DNA of 64,000 nt from Fallopia convolvulus (taxonomy: Eukaryota; Streptophyta; Magnoliopsida; Caryophyllales; Polygonaceae), in contig OZ024722.1 in assembly GCA_964016875.1 (NCBI GenBank), positions 15,444,576 through 15,508,575 on the forward strand. Reading direction: 5' to 3'. How positions within the stretch are numbered: the first letter of the stretch is position 1; every line of letters starts with the position of its first letter. This document shows positions 35,874 through 47,709 of this stretch, in pieces. Under the pieces are notes generated by a model. The model searched no databases and was not told where the DNA came from. It worked only from the letters and a program-made list of their open reading frames with translations. The position numbers were made by a program, and so were the translations under genes.

Positions 35874-38800
35874 GTGGCAGTGAGGGGGAACAACACATGG
35901 GTCATTGATAGTGGATGCTCTAACCACATGACTGGAAACAAAGACAACCTCACCTCACTCCACCCAAAGGCCGAAGGAGGTCACGTATCCTTTGGCAACA
36001 AAAACAAAGGGGAGATTATAGGAACAGGGGAAGTGTTACTCAACAAATCAATCAAGATCAGCAACGTTAACCTGGTGAAAGATCTGGGTTTCAATCTCTT
36101 AAGTGTGTCTCAAATATGTGATCAAGGGAACAACATTGTCACCTTTGATTCAAAAGAGTGTCTGGTGATCAACAAGAAGACCAACAAAATTATCCTAAAG
36201 GGAAGAAGGTCCAACAACATTTATGTGGTGGATACAGAATTTGAGCCACCAAGGAAACTGTGCTTGGCAAGTTCCCTTGATGAAACGGAACTTTGGCACC
36301 GAAGGTTAGGACACGCATGTATGAACCAAATCTTGAAGCTCTATCTACAAGATCTCGTCGTCGGTCTCCCACGAATCAACCTTGAAGGAGTCAAGATGTG
36401 TGAAGCCTGTGTTCGAGGAAAGCAAACAAGGACCTCCTTCAAGCCCCAAAGGATGGTGAGCACGACCAGGCCCTTAGAGCTAATTCATATGGATCTTTGC
36501 GGTCCCATGCACACCGAAAGCTATGAAGGAAAGAGGTACATGTATGTTTTAATCGATGATTTTTCACGATTCACATGGGTGCTATTCTTGAGATCAAAAT
36601 CAGATACCTTCAAGGAATTTGAAGTCCTAATCACAAGAATGGAGGTCAGCATGGGACTCAAACTCAAGGCTCTCAGATCTGATCATGGAACAGAGTTTGA
36701 AAACTCACAGTTCCTAAGATACTGTGACAAACATGGGATCTCTCATAACTTCTCGTCCCCTCGCACTCCTCAGTAAAACGGAGTTGTCGAAAGGAAGAAC
36801 AGGACCTTGGAAGACATGGCTAGAACTATGTTGTTTGAAAGTGGAGTTCCAGAGTACTTTTGGGCTGAAGCTATCTCCACAGCTACTTACATCTTGAATC
36901 GAGCCATGATCAGACCCTTGATCAAGAAGACATCCTATGAGCTCATCAAAGGAAGAAAGCCAAATATTGCTCATCTAAGGACCTTCGGATGCAAATGCTT
37001 CGTCCACAACAATGGGAAACACAACCTTGGCAAATTTGATCCCAGGAGCGATGAAGGGATATTCCTGGGACACTCTTCCCATAGCAAGGTGTAAAGGGTC
37101 TATAACAAGAGGACCAAGAAGATAGAGGAAAGCATCCACGTCATCTTCGACGAGAAATCTGTAAAGATGGGAACAGAGGTTCAAGGAAAGGGAACTCTGT
37201 TCAAGCTAGTCAGACAAGAAGAAGAAGACGACGAGGATGAACCAAGAAAGAGAGATGAAGACTATCCAAGTGGGAACAATGCCCCACAATCAGGGAACAA
37301 TGAAGGAGATCAAAACTCCACCGATCAAAGCTCCTTTGAAGTTCCCTCCTCAACAGAAGAACCACAATATGCTTCGAACTCTCTTGTTCCCCAAAATGAA
37401 AACGTACCAGAATCAAGTGTTCAGGGGGAACAAAGAGAGAACACAACAGCACAACCAGAAGAGACACTTAGCGAGGAAGCTGAAGACGGGTGTCCCCATG
37501 AAGAAGAAGCCTCAAACGGAGGTGAAACGAGTCCAAGGGAACCCACTCGTACAAGAAATTTCCAACAAAGGAAAGACCATCCCATTGAGAACATCATCAC
37601 TCCTTATGACAAAGGTGTGCTAACTCGCTCTTCTCTCAATAATTTTTGTGCTTTTAATGCGTTTGTCTCTTTGGTGGAACCCAAGAACATTAAGGAAGCC
37701 CTAAAAGACCCAGACTGGATCCAAGCCATGCAAGAGGAACTACACCAATTCGAGAGGAAAAAATTGTGGAAACTGGTTCCTAAGCCCAAAAACAAAAACA
37801 TCATAGGAACTCGGTGGGTCTTCATAAACAAACTGGATGACACTGGTGCAGTGGCTAGAAACAAGGCATGACTGGTTGCACAAGGATACAGACAAGAGGA
37901 AGGAATCGACTACGATGAAACCTTCGCACCAGTGGCAAGAATTGAAGCAATTTGTCTTCTCATAGCCTATGCTGCTCACAAGGGATTCAAGCTGTACCAA
38001 ATGGATGTGAAGACCGCCTTTCTCAATGGGCACCTCAAGGAAGAAGTGTACGTTGCTCAACCCCCAGGATTCGAAGATGAAAAACTACCCAACCATGTCT
38101 ATTTCCTGGAGAGGGCCCTCTATGGTCTCAAACAAGCTCCCCGAGCATGGTATGACAGGTTTGCTCAGTTCCTTCTGTCTCATGGATACCTTCGAGGTTC
38201 CATAGACAAAACCCTTTTCCTTAAGAAAGAGTCTAAGGATATCTTGATTGTTCAAGTTTATGTTGATGATATTGTGTTTGGAGCAACTAACGAAACTCTT
38301 GTAGAGAAATTTAAGGACCTCATGAGCAGTGAGTTTGAGATGAGTCTCATAGGGGAACTCACGTTCTTCTTGGGACTTCAAATCACCCAAACAAAGGAGG
38401 GAACAAAGATTCATCAATAGAAGTATATTCGTGAAATGTTGGTCAAGTATGGAATGGAACACTCCAAGCCTATTGACACTCCCATCTCTCCAAATTCAAG
38501 ACTCAATGCGGATGAAACAGGTATAAGTGTGGACCAAAGAAACTATAGAGGTATGATTGGGTCCCTTCTCTACTTAACTGCTAGTAGGCCTGACATTATG
38601 TTCTCAGTGTGCTTATGTGCACGTTTTCAAGATAACCCCAAAGAATCACACCTGAAAGAGGTGAAGAGGATTTTCAGGTACCTCAAAGGGAACGACAACT
38701 TGTGCCTTTGGTATCCAAGGAACAGTTCCCTCGAGCTCATTGCATACACAAATGCGGATTTTGCAGGGCACTTGGTAGATAGGAAGAGCACATCGGGCAT

Positions 38801-39203
38801 GGCCCAGTTCCTAGGATCATGCTTAGTCTCATGGGGATCCAAGAAGCAAAACTCAGTGGCACTCTCCACAGTTGAAGCAGAATATGTAGCTGCCACATCA
38901 TGTTGTTCCCAGGTTTTATGGCTAAAGTCCCAACTTCAGGATTACGGTATGTCTTTTGGCCCAGTTCCCATACTCTGTGATAATACTAGTGCCATCAACA
39001 TTTCCAAAAATCATGTGCATCACTCTAGGACTAAGCACATAGACATTAGGCATCACTTCCTACGTGACAATGTTGAAAATGGGAACATCTCTATGCAACA
39101 CTGTAGAACGGAAGAGCAAATTGCGGACATTCTCACCAAAGCTTTAGACAGACGTCCCTACCAGCGTTTTCGAATGCTTCTAGGAATGATAACTCTAAAC
39201 TAA
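35874..39203 (+). pseudogene. Sirevirus pol: protease, integrase, reverse transcriptase, RNase H; four in-frame stops
   Basis: All domains share one frame. Protease: WVIDSGCSNHMTG (35895 region). GAG-pre-integrase: ELWHRRLGHACMNQIL. Integrase core: ELIHMDLCGPM, DDFSRFTWV and RSDHGTEFEN; the DDE glutamate lies just after the first stop (VVERKNRTLED). RT: TRWVFINKLDD, TAFLNGHLKEEVY, ALYGLKQAPRAWYDRF, catalytic YVDDIVFGAT. RNase H: YTNADFAGHLVDRKSTSG, STVEAEYVAATSC, LCDNTSAI, HHSRTKHIDIRHHFLRD. Stops lie at 36774-36776 (TAA), 37092-37094 (TAA), 37869-37871 (TGA) and 38418-38420 (TAG). The first RNase H catalytic Asp context reads TNADFAG where TDADYAG is usual. Confidence 0.92.
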
Positions 39204-39963
39204 ATGAGTCCCTGTTTGTCTCTCCCTCAATGCTTGATTAGTCTAACTAGAAATGCATGATAGGGAACTGTAGGACTTAGTGCTTTCATTTTGCCATATT
39301 ACTAGTCTAGAGCTTGATATGTACAGAGGAACATTATCTCTTTTGGCCCAAAATGATCAACCAGAGTTCCCTTTAACCCTCTCTACAAGCCACTATGACG
39401 GTTGATCATGAAACCTACCCTAAGCTAAGGACCAGACAAACGTTTCTCATGAGCCAAACTCTTTATCCCAAAATCGAGTTGCAATTGTCTGGTTTTCTTT
39501 TGAAGTTCCCTAGCCTCACAGAAAATTGAGTGTGAGTTCCCTTAACCTCTCCACTCAAAATGACCTTTCCAAAGATCATGGGAACTGATGGGCAAAAGCA
39601 GGGAACACTGGATCTGAGAAATGAAACGTCACTTGGGAAACGGGAAATTGTGTCAGAATTCGAAGCATTATGAGCCAAGCATTTGAATCTATCGAAGTGA
39701 CTTCCCTTGGAAGAAAGCGACACGCGTCATAAGTGTGATACGGAAGTTAAAACGCTCCCCCACATTCATTGGCCAATAGTTATCGAGGTCTTTCTCAACT
39801 TCCATTTCTACCCTTGTCTTTCTCTCTCACATAAAAACCCTACTTTACCACTTTTGGGTTCCTTCCTCCACATCCTTCCCTGTCATTCTCTTCCTCTGCA
39901 ACTTTGCCTCCTCCCTCTTTCGAGAAAAATTCCAAAAATCTTCTTTCCCAAAATTTCTCTAAA
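39204..39963 (+). other. Spacer between Sirevirus pol and the 3' ORF
   Basis: About 760 bp with no domain. It is probably the region through which a spliced or internal message for the downstream ORF is made; that is inference. Confidence 0.4.
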
Positions 39964-42231
39964 ATGGCTCCATCCCACTCTTATGAACAAATGAAGGAAT
40001 GGATTCTCAACAACCCTAAAATTCTCTTCATCACAATGATGAACGACGTCGAAAAGGAGCAAGATCCAGCCCTTCGCGACGTCCTCATCGAGGGACTTTA
40101 CAATTATGTAAGTCCCTTTCTTCCTCCTCCCTTGACGGCGCAATCTCCAGCACCGCCGACCTCCACTCTTCCACCTCCCTCTTCCTCCGCGATTGTCATC
40201 GTCGACAGTTTCGGATCCGAACCCCCTTCCAAATACGAAAAACCCAAACAATCCAAACCCAAACACTCTTCCAAAGATCCCTCCAAATCCAAACACCACT
40301 CCTCAAAATCCAAACACAACTCCTCCAAACGCAAACACTCACAAATCTCCACTTCTTCATCCCCATCTCTTCCCATGCCAAAGAAGAAATCCCTCCTCAA
40401 CATGGAGGAGGTCCTTAATCTGTCCAAACTCGACGCCTATGCCGTCGTTCACCCATCCGAGGTCGAGAAGCTCTTTCGCCCTCGTCCCCAACCAATCTCT
40501 AAGACCTCTGGTCCCAGGGACTCCACGATAATCTCTTCCTCTCCTGTTCCCATGGTTGAGGGAACTACTAACCCTCCTCCATCTTCTCCAACGAAGAATC
40601 CTCCATCCTCTTCCTCCCCCAGAGTTCCCCCACCCACTTCACCCATTCCCAAATCCCCCACCACCTCACTTTCTGCCCCTGGGACCTCAAGTCCCAAGGC
40701 TCAAACCCCTATTCCTCCTCCTTCCACTCCCAAGGTCCCAACTCCACTAAATTCTCCTCTACCTCCCTCTTCTCCAAACACACTAAAACTCCCTTCCCCA
40801 CCTCCTTCGGCCCAAAAAACCATAGACATTGATTCTGACGAGGATGATCTCCCCATTGGAGTCATCGTTCGCAAAAAGGCCAAGGAACTGTCACCCATCT
40901 TCATGGGAACTGCTGCAGAGGAAGCCCAACTCAAGGCCCTCGAGGAAGAATTCGAAGGCGCACTCAATGGGGCTTCTGAGAACCAAGGGGACAAGCTCCC
41001 CGAAAAAGGGAACCCAGCACCAGTTGACGGTGCTGAGACAAGCAGTCGTCGTCAGGAAGACGACGAGGAGGAAACAGGGTTGACCTTCTCCAATGATGAA
41101 GGGACCTCCAATGATGACGCTGAAGAGGAAGAAGAGGCCACCACTTACAAAGAGCCTGCCGGCATCTCTGCTCCTGAACACCAAATGGTGGTGTCGGCAC
41201 AGGTCCCAGAGGAAAGGACCCATCCACTGATGCTCGAAGCGGCTGCTCCCCCTCAGCAAAAAGGAAAGACTTCGGTCTCCAGGGGGAACACAAAGAAGAA
41301 AGGGAAAGGAACTGTGCCCAAGAAAGTCTACATCTCTGAGAATCGCAAGCTCCTTCCCCCCCTCATCCTCTCAGAAAAACAGCTCATCGATGAAGGGCTA
41401 GGGCAACTATGGGACCTGATCAAGGCCCAAAGATGGGAACACATGTGTAGTGAGGCCGTGAGTGTCGATCCCTCTTAGGTGCGCCGATTCTACAACAACT
41501 TTGTGGTCCAAGACAACGGCACCAAAGGAACTCTCTCCCTCGAAGGCGACGACTTCATCTTCACAACCTCCACAATCCGCCTTCAACTACAGGTCCCTGT
41601 CCAGGGCCTCCAGGAACTGCCCGCCAAGAGTTGGGGCGACTTCAACAGTGAGGAGAACACGATCTACGAGGGTCGTGTTCCCACCACTGGCACCTCTACT
41701 CATCACTTGTCCCTCATTGCAAAACTGGCCCATCAATTCATCATCAACATGGTGATCCCTCGCCAGGAGAAGCGCCTTGTTATAAACATCCCTGATGCCA
41801 TTATCCTCTACCACTTCCTCCTCAAAAAGCCCATCAATCTTCCTCGCATAATTCTCGGGCACATGGAGAAGTGCATGGCTTCCAAATCCCACTCCCTCCC
41901 TTATGTTGGCCTCATCAAAAAACTCTTGCTCAGAGAGGGCCTCTACGACACATCCAAGGAAGAGGTCACCATAGGTAGGGAACTGGACATCTCTGTGGTC
42001 CACAAAATGCGGCACTCTGAGCCAGTGGAGGAACAAGAAAGGCTGCCATCTGGTGAAGGCACTCAGGATGGGAACACTCAAGTGTTGGTGCACATTGCCA
42101 ACACTCTCGACAAGATAGCCAGGGAACAAGAAAAGATGGCAAGGGACCAAGAACAAATTGCTAAAGGCCAGGAAAAGCTTGTAAAAGTCTTGACACGGCT
42201 TTGTGATGCCCTGTTCCCACCAAGCCCATGA
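39964..42231 (+). pseudogene. Sirevirus 3' ORF in env-like position, one in-frame stop
   Basis: The start MAPSHSYEQMKEW follows the spacer. Residues about 45-320 are an extreme Pro/Ser/Lys-rich low-complexity region (SKDPSKSKHHSSKSKH, then PPPSSPTKNPPSSSSP). A highly acidic stretch (DDEEETGLTFSNDEG) and a basic KKKGKGTVPKK patch follow. A TAG at 41476-41478 interrupts the frame, which continues to 42231 with a folded-looking segment (RRFYNNFVVQDN, VVIPRQEKRL-like NMVIPRQEKRLVIN) and a C-terminal heptad repeat (DKIAREQEKMARDQEQIAKGQEKL). No signal peptide or clear membrane span is visible. The 'env-like' label rests on position alone, and the tail resembles plant retroelement coiled-coil proteins. 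Confidence 0.7.
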
Positions 42232-42387
42232 TCTTTTCCTTCTTTTTCCTAGCCTCAATGTTCCCACAAATATTCTCTTGTGTTCCTATGTACATTTTTT
42301 TTGCTTAAGTAATGAATGGTTTTTAGTATGATTGCGTGTTCTTTTCCTTCTTTATCTATGCGTTTACTTGTTTTCGATGATGTCAAA

Positions 42388-42606
42388 AGGGGGAAAGACA
42401 AAAAATGCGAGATGAGTTAAGTTGAAAAGATATCACAGAATACGATATAGCTAAGGGGGAACAATTGCATAAAAAGCTAAGTACGAACTCAGTTATTCAC
42501 AAGTAGTGGCTCCCTAGGAACACGCGTAGGAACTCATTTGCATATCATGCTTTGAAATACTTGCTGATTTTTGTGATAGGTTTGTCATCATCAAAAAGGG
42601 GGAAAT
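42388..42606 (+). other. Repeated polypurine tracts upstream of the Sirevirus 3' LTR
   Basis: caaaagggggaaagac (about 42386), taagggggaaca (about 42453) and aaaaagggggaaa immediately before the LTR (about 42593-42605) share an agggggaa core. Sireviruses are known for multiple conserved polypurine motifs here. The last one primes plus-strand synthesis. Confidence 0.85.
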
Positions 42607-43666
42607 TGTTGGAACGATGTTGGGACCTCAGGTTCTAAACATCGGAACAACGATATAGTTCTCCGAGTTTTGATAATGACAAACGCTATAAGGGAACTAA
42701 TGTGCTTCGATCAAGTATTTCTAAGGAACACAGGTTGAGCAAACAACTTCCACGAATGACCAAAAATCACAGGAGCACACAATGAAGAGTTCCCATCAAG
42801 GGAACTCTGAAGAGAAAAGTTACCATGAAATGAGAACTCCCAGGAATGACCAGAGAACAAAGGCTTACACGATGAAGAGTTTCTCTCAAAGGAACTCAGA
42901 AGAGGACAGTTCCCACGACATGGGAACTCACATGTGAGGACAAGGACCGATCAGCGCATATCACGGGATCCTGTCTTGGACAAGATGAAGGCACAGTCTG
43001 AGGAGCAGACTGTCACGATTGATCCAACGGTCCGATCAATTCAAGAAGTTGACCTAGTTCAAATTGAAGTCACATGTGAAGAAAGTACAACTTGGGCATC
43101 AAGCAAAGGGCATTTCGGACACAAATGAAAGATGCGATTGAAGCCCAAGTTCACTCGAGTATAAAGCCAAATGAATAGTGCTCGGATTGAGTACTTCTCC
43201 CAGAACTCACAAATACCCACAACAGAGAAAGAGAAAGAAGAAGAGAAGTCCCCGACGGCGAGTGTCAGATCTCGACGACGGTGAAGGTGAAGTTCCCAAG
43301 AGCAAGGGAACTGAATTGTAAGGTGTAAGGTTTGACTCTCTTGTTTTAATTGAGTAGTTCGCTTAGGAACTCAGTTGAGAAGGTTCATTAGTGTTGTTAG
43401 AGTTAGGTAGAACTCTTAGGAACAGAGAAGTTTGAACCTGGCTGATTGTAACTAAGGAACAAGCAATAAAATAAGAAAGTCATTCAAAATCCTCCAAGCG
43501 GAGGTAGAGGTTTACCCACACAACTAGTTGGTTGTCGTGGGGTTCCTCTATAAGGAACTGTGTTCTTTCAGCGTTTTAATTACTTGCGATATTATTCCTT
43601 CCGCTGCCTTGGGAACAGCTTAACAGCCAGTTCCCAAGCTCTTGCTAACTCGTTCACGATCCAACA
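42607..43666 (+). repeat. 3' LTR of the Sirevirus (1060 bp)
   Basis: Pairs with 32786-33834. Followed by the gagtt duplication and then the last bases of the TAT integrase region. Confidence 0.95.
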
Positions 43667-43676
43667 GAGTTCTCCC

Positions 43677-45071
43677 TCAGAAGTGATATTTCTTCAAATG
43701 TATTGCGTTCCAACTCCTGGGGATAACTTCTCCGTCCTTGGATTCTAGCTGGTAAGCGCCTTGCCCAACGACCCCTGTTATCTTATAGGGTCCCTCCCAA
43801 GTCGGGGCTAGTTTCCCCGACTTGGTTTCATGGGTGTTTTGGAAGACTCGTCGTAGTACCCAGTCACCGACCCGGAAAGTCCGGATCTTGACGTTCTGGT
43901 TATAGCTTCGGGTGACCTGCTGCTGGTGTCTTGCCAATTGTAACCGAGCTTGGTCACGAAGTTCGCCTGGGATATCTAAATCAGCCGACAACTCCAAATG
44001 ATTACGTTCTTCGGTCACAAAGCTGGTACGAGCGGTTGGGATGAGAATTTCGGCGGGAATGACCGTTTCGCATCCTTGTGTTAAAGAGAAAGGAGATTGA
44101 CCAGTCGCGACCTTCGGCGTCGTGCGATCGACCCAAAGAACGTACGGGAGCTCATCAGCCTAGTTTCCTTTAGCTTTCGCGAGCCTCTTCTTCAGATTAT
44201 TTATGATCACTTTGTTGCTAGCCTCGGCCTTCCCATTTGACTGGGGATAGAGGGGGGTTGAAGTGACCAGGCTGATTTTCCAGCGACTGCAGGAGTCTGG
44301 TTCTCTGGCTTATGAATTGAGATCCATTGTCGCATACAATCTCCGCGGGTACCTCAAAATGACAGAGGATATTTCTGATAATGAAAGATATCACCTGTTT
44401 ATCTTTGATCTCTCGATAAGCTTCAACTTCGATCCACTTGGAGAAGTAATCGGTCATAGCAAGGAAGAACACTCTTTGTCCGGATGAAGGGGGTAACTTC
44501 CCGACTATGTCCATCCCCCAGCGCATGAAGGGTCATGGTGTAAGTGTGGGGTAGAGTGGCTTAGGAGGTTGGTGAGCGGTCGGCGCGTGTCTTTGACAGG
44601 CATCACACTTACGACAGAAGTCTACGACATCTTTCCTCATAGTAGGCCATAACCATCCTTGCCGAAGGGCTTTGTTGACAGACTTCTCCCTCCGGTGTGG
44701 TTTCCGCAATCTCCTTCATGGAGTTCTTCAAAAAGTCTCTGAACACCTTCTTTAGCTAGGCAAGGTTGTAGCGTTCCCATAGCCGATTTGTGGAACAGTT
44801 TCCCACCTTCTACCGTGAACTTGGTGGCCTTCATCTTTAGCAATTTAGCTTCAATTTTGTCTTCTGGAAGCTTTCCTTTGGTTAGCCAATCTAGGTACGG
44901 CTGAGTCCAAGGTGCTTCGTTAGTCTCCGAGGGATTGAAGGGAGCTCTCTCGCAGTCTGATCCGTTCAGGAACAGGTCTGGATCGGGATCGTTTCGGTAA
45001 CTTCTGGTGTCAACGTCATCACTACTCATGAAGATGTTGTGGGGGGGCAGCTCCGAGAAGACTAACGTCAT
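43677..45071 (-). pseudogene. TAT integrase, frameshifted
   Basis: Minus-strand order: the RNase H-integrase linker and zinc-finger zone (45071-44637, FEELHEGDCGNHTGGRSL, then CRKCDACQRHA in another frame). Next the catalytic core (44526 onward: MRWGMDIVGKLPPSSGQRVFFLAMTDYFSKW, CDNGSQF). A frame break follows, then the C-terminal region (44018-43677: NVKIRTFRVGDWVLRRVF, APTWEGPYKITGVVGQGAYQL, then HLKKYHF at the end). At least two frame changes make it non-functional. The Sirevirus target site lies within about 10 bp of its end. Confidence 0.88.
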
Positions 45072-47709
45072 CGATCATTCTCTCAAACTTCTTGCTATCA
45101 CTAGTGTGAGTTCTTCTTATGGCGGGGACCATGATGTGAACCATCGGGATTACGGGATACTCGTCAAGATCAATGGCTGACGCCAAGCGGGCAAGAGAAT
45201 CTGCTTGAGCATTCTGCTCTCTTGGGATCTGTGCGAAGGAAACCTTCTCGAAACGAGGAATCAGATTTTTGACTTCATCTAGATAAGCTGTCATCCTTTC
45301 ATCCCTTGCTTCGTACAACCCCAGAACTTGGTTGACTATCAATAACGAGTCGCACTTGACCTCTATCTGCTGTATGCCCAGGTCCTTGGCGAGGGTTAAC
45401 CTGAAGATCAGAGCTTCATACTCCACTTCATTGTCCGTGGATTCGAACGTACATCTTACGGATTGTGCCACCCTATCCCCATGTGTTGATTTTAGGACTA
45501 CTCCTATCCCTGTTCCCCCAGGGTTAGAAGCACCATCCGTATGAAGCGTCCATTTGAATGGAGACTTAGCTTCTAGCGTCATTATCTCTGCTGGATCGGA
45601 TCCTTCTTCCGTCGTAGGACTAAAATCAACCACAAAATCAGCCAGCGCCAGAGATTTCAATGCGGTTCTAGGCTCGTACTTAATATCGAACCCACTCAAG
45701 TGAATCGCCCACTTGGCCATTCTTCCTATGAATTCTGGCTTGTGCATTACTGTCTTCAAAGGATGTGTAGTCCTTACCACTATCGGGTGGGCCTCAAAGT
45801 ACGGGCGAAGCTTGTTGGAGCACATGACTAGGGCAAGGACCAACTTTTCCAAGGAAGAGTATCGAGGCTCGGCTGACAGGAGAGTTCTGTTGACGTAGTA
45901 CACGGGTTGCTGCTGCCCATCTTGTTCTCGGACCAACACCCCACTGATGGCTTTTTTATTGACGGCAAGGTACAAGGGCAGAGCTTCTCCTGCTTCGGGT
46001 TTGGCCAGGATCAGAGGATTAGAGAAGTAGTTCTTCAGTGCTTGGAAAGCCTCTTCATGTCTGGGAGTCCATTGGAAGCACTTGTTTTTTCTAAGTACTT
46101 CGTAGAACAGACGGCATCGGTCTGCTGACTTAGATATGAACCTATTCAAGGCGGCGATCTGCCCAGTGAGCTTTTGGACGTCTTTTACACACCTGGGGGA
46201 TTTCAACGTCGTTATTGCTCGAACCTACTCGAGGCTGGCTTCTATCCCTCTCTGGGTGACTAAATACCCTAGGAATTTTCCCGACTTCACGCCGAACGTA
46301 CACTTCTGTGGGTTCAACTTCATGTTAAATTGCTTTAGGATTTCAAAAGCTTTCTCTAGGTGACTTCTGTGGTCTACAACTTTCTTTGACTTGACGAGCA
46401 TATCGTCTATGTATACCTTCATAGTTTCTCCGATTTGGTCTTGAAACATTTTGTTCACCAGCCTTTGATATGTGGCCCCAGCATTCCGCAACCCAAAGGG
46501 CATCACCTTATAGCAGTACGTTCCCTTACTGATGATGAAGGATGTCTTCTCCTGATCACTTTCTTCCATCCGGATCTGGTTGTATCCACTGAAGGCATCC
46601 ATGAAAGTCAGCAGCTCATGACTCGATGTGGCGTCTACTAGGGTGTCTATGTGAGGTAATGGAAATGAATCCTTGGGACAAGCCTTATTCAAATCCGTGA
46701 AATCTATGCACATCCTCCACTTCCTGTTCTTCTTGGGAACGACGACTACGTTTGCCAACCATTCAGGATACTTGACTTCTTTGATCTTTTCAGTTTCCAT
46801 CAACATTCTCACTTCTTCATCCACTATCTTATTTCTCTTAGCGACAAACTTCCTCCTCTTTTGTTTTACTGGTGGGTGACTGGGGTCCACATTTAATCGG
46901 TGTGTGATGACATCCGGATCGATTCCCACCATATCCTCATGGGACCAAGCAAAACACTCCGAGTTCTTACTAAGGAAGTCTATCAGCTCGCTTTTCATAG
47001 CTGGCTCCAAATCTTTTCCAATCTTCAAGGACCGATTGAGGTCGGATTGGTCTAGGGCCACTTCCTCTACCTGCTCATCTTTCTTTTCTCTTTCTTTTAG
47101 AATGGTAGGGTCAGTGGCCTCCTTTAATTGCTAGGTGGACTTTTGACCGACGGCTGGTTTCAATGCCGATTTGTAACACTCCCGGGACGTTCTTTGATCA
47201 CCACGGATCTCTTGAACCCCCCACGGAGTTGGGAACTTCACCGTCTGGTGGTAAGTGGACGGGACGGCTCTCATGTCATGAAGCCATGGTCTTCCCATTA
47301 TTATATTATAACATGAAGGGCAATCCATAACAGAGTACCTAACATGGATATTCACGCCCTTTGCGTATGTGGGAAGGACGATGTCTCCTACGGTGTGCTT
47401 CACTTCTCCGCTAAAGCCTACGAGTGCTGTGGGATTTCTCTCCACGTCCTTTTCGCTTAGACCCATTCCTTTTAAAGCCTCCAACGTCATGGTTGAGCTC
47501 CCAGTGTCGATGAGGACTCGCTTCATTAAGCCGTTTCCGATTGACAGAGAAATCATGAGGCTTTCATGATGGGGCGTCAAGACCGTCGACGTCATCCTCG
47601 TCAAAATGTATTGCAAGGTTGAAGACGTCATCCTTCTTACACGTTGGGAGAGGAAGGGTGCTTTCTCATGCGTTCCTCTTAGTTGTTGAGTAAGTGAGAC
47701 CGCACACAT
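45022..47709 (-). pseudogene. TAT pol: protease, reverse transcriptase, RNase H and second (archaeal-type) RNase H
   Basis: Protease (47709-47131): VLIDTGSSTMTLEALKG and YNIIMGRPWLH. RT (47061-46225): VVVVPKKNRKWRMCIDFTDLN, FMDAFSGYNQI, MPFGLRNAGATYQR, catalytic YIDDMLVKS. First RNase H (46206 on): FQWTPRHEEAFQALK, LYLAVNKKAISGVLVRE. Second RNase H (about 45560-45170): WTLHTDGASNPGGTGIGVVL, DNEVEYEALIFRL, REQNAQADSLARLAS, with the Asp-Glu-Asp pattern of archaeal-type RNase H, diagnostic for the TAT group. In-frame TAG codons occur after QKST (about 47129) and before VRAITTLKSPR (about 46224). A frame change follows near 45030. Confidence 0.93.

Larger units (their letters stand above)
32786..43666 (+). 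mobile_element. Ty1-copia Sirevirus, complete structure, nested in the TAT element
   Basis: LTRs at 32786-33834 and 42607-43666 (TGTTGG...CCAACA) with a perfect target duplication, gagtt (32781-32785 and 43667-43671). The site attggtatcagagcagg after the 5' LTR is the classic initiator-Met tRNA primer site. Gag, protease, integrase, RT and RNase H are in copia order, followed by a long 3' ORF in the env-like position and repeated polypurine tracts. This is the Sirevirus (SIRE/Maximus) architecture. It landed a few bases downstream of the TAT integrase stop. Pol keeps one frame but carries several nonsense codons, so this copy is not autonomous. Confidence 0.95.

Noticed and set aside
40104..40994. 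Minus-strand Gly/Glu-rich frames opposite the Sirevirus 3' ORF
   Set aside because: They are shadows of the Pro/Ser-rich coding strand.
30498..43671. Endogenous pararetrovirus or infectious retrovirus
   Set aside because: No movement-protein or coat-protein motif; domain order, LTRs, primer sites and 5-bp duplications fit gypsy and copia retrotransposons.
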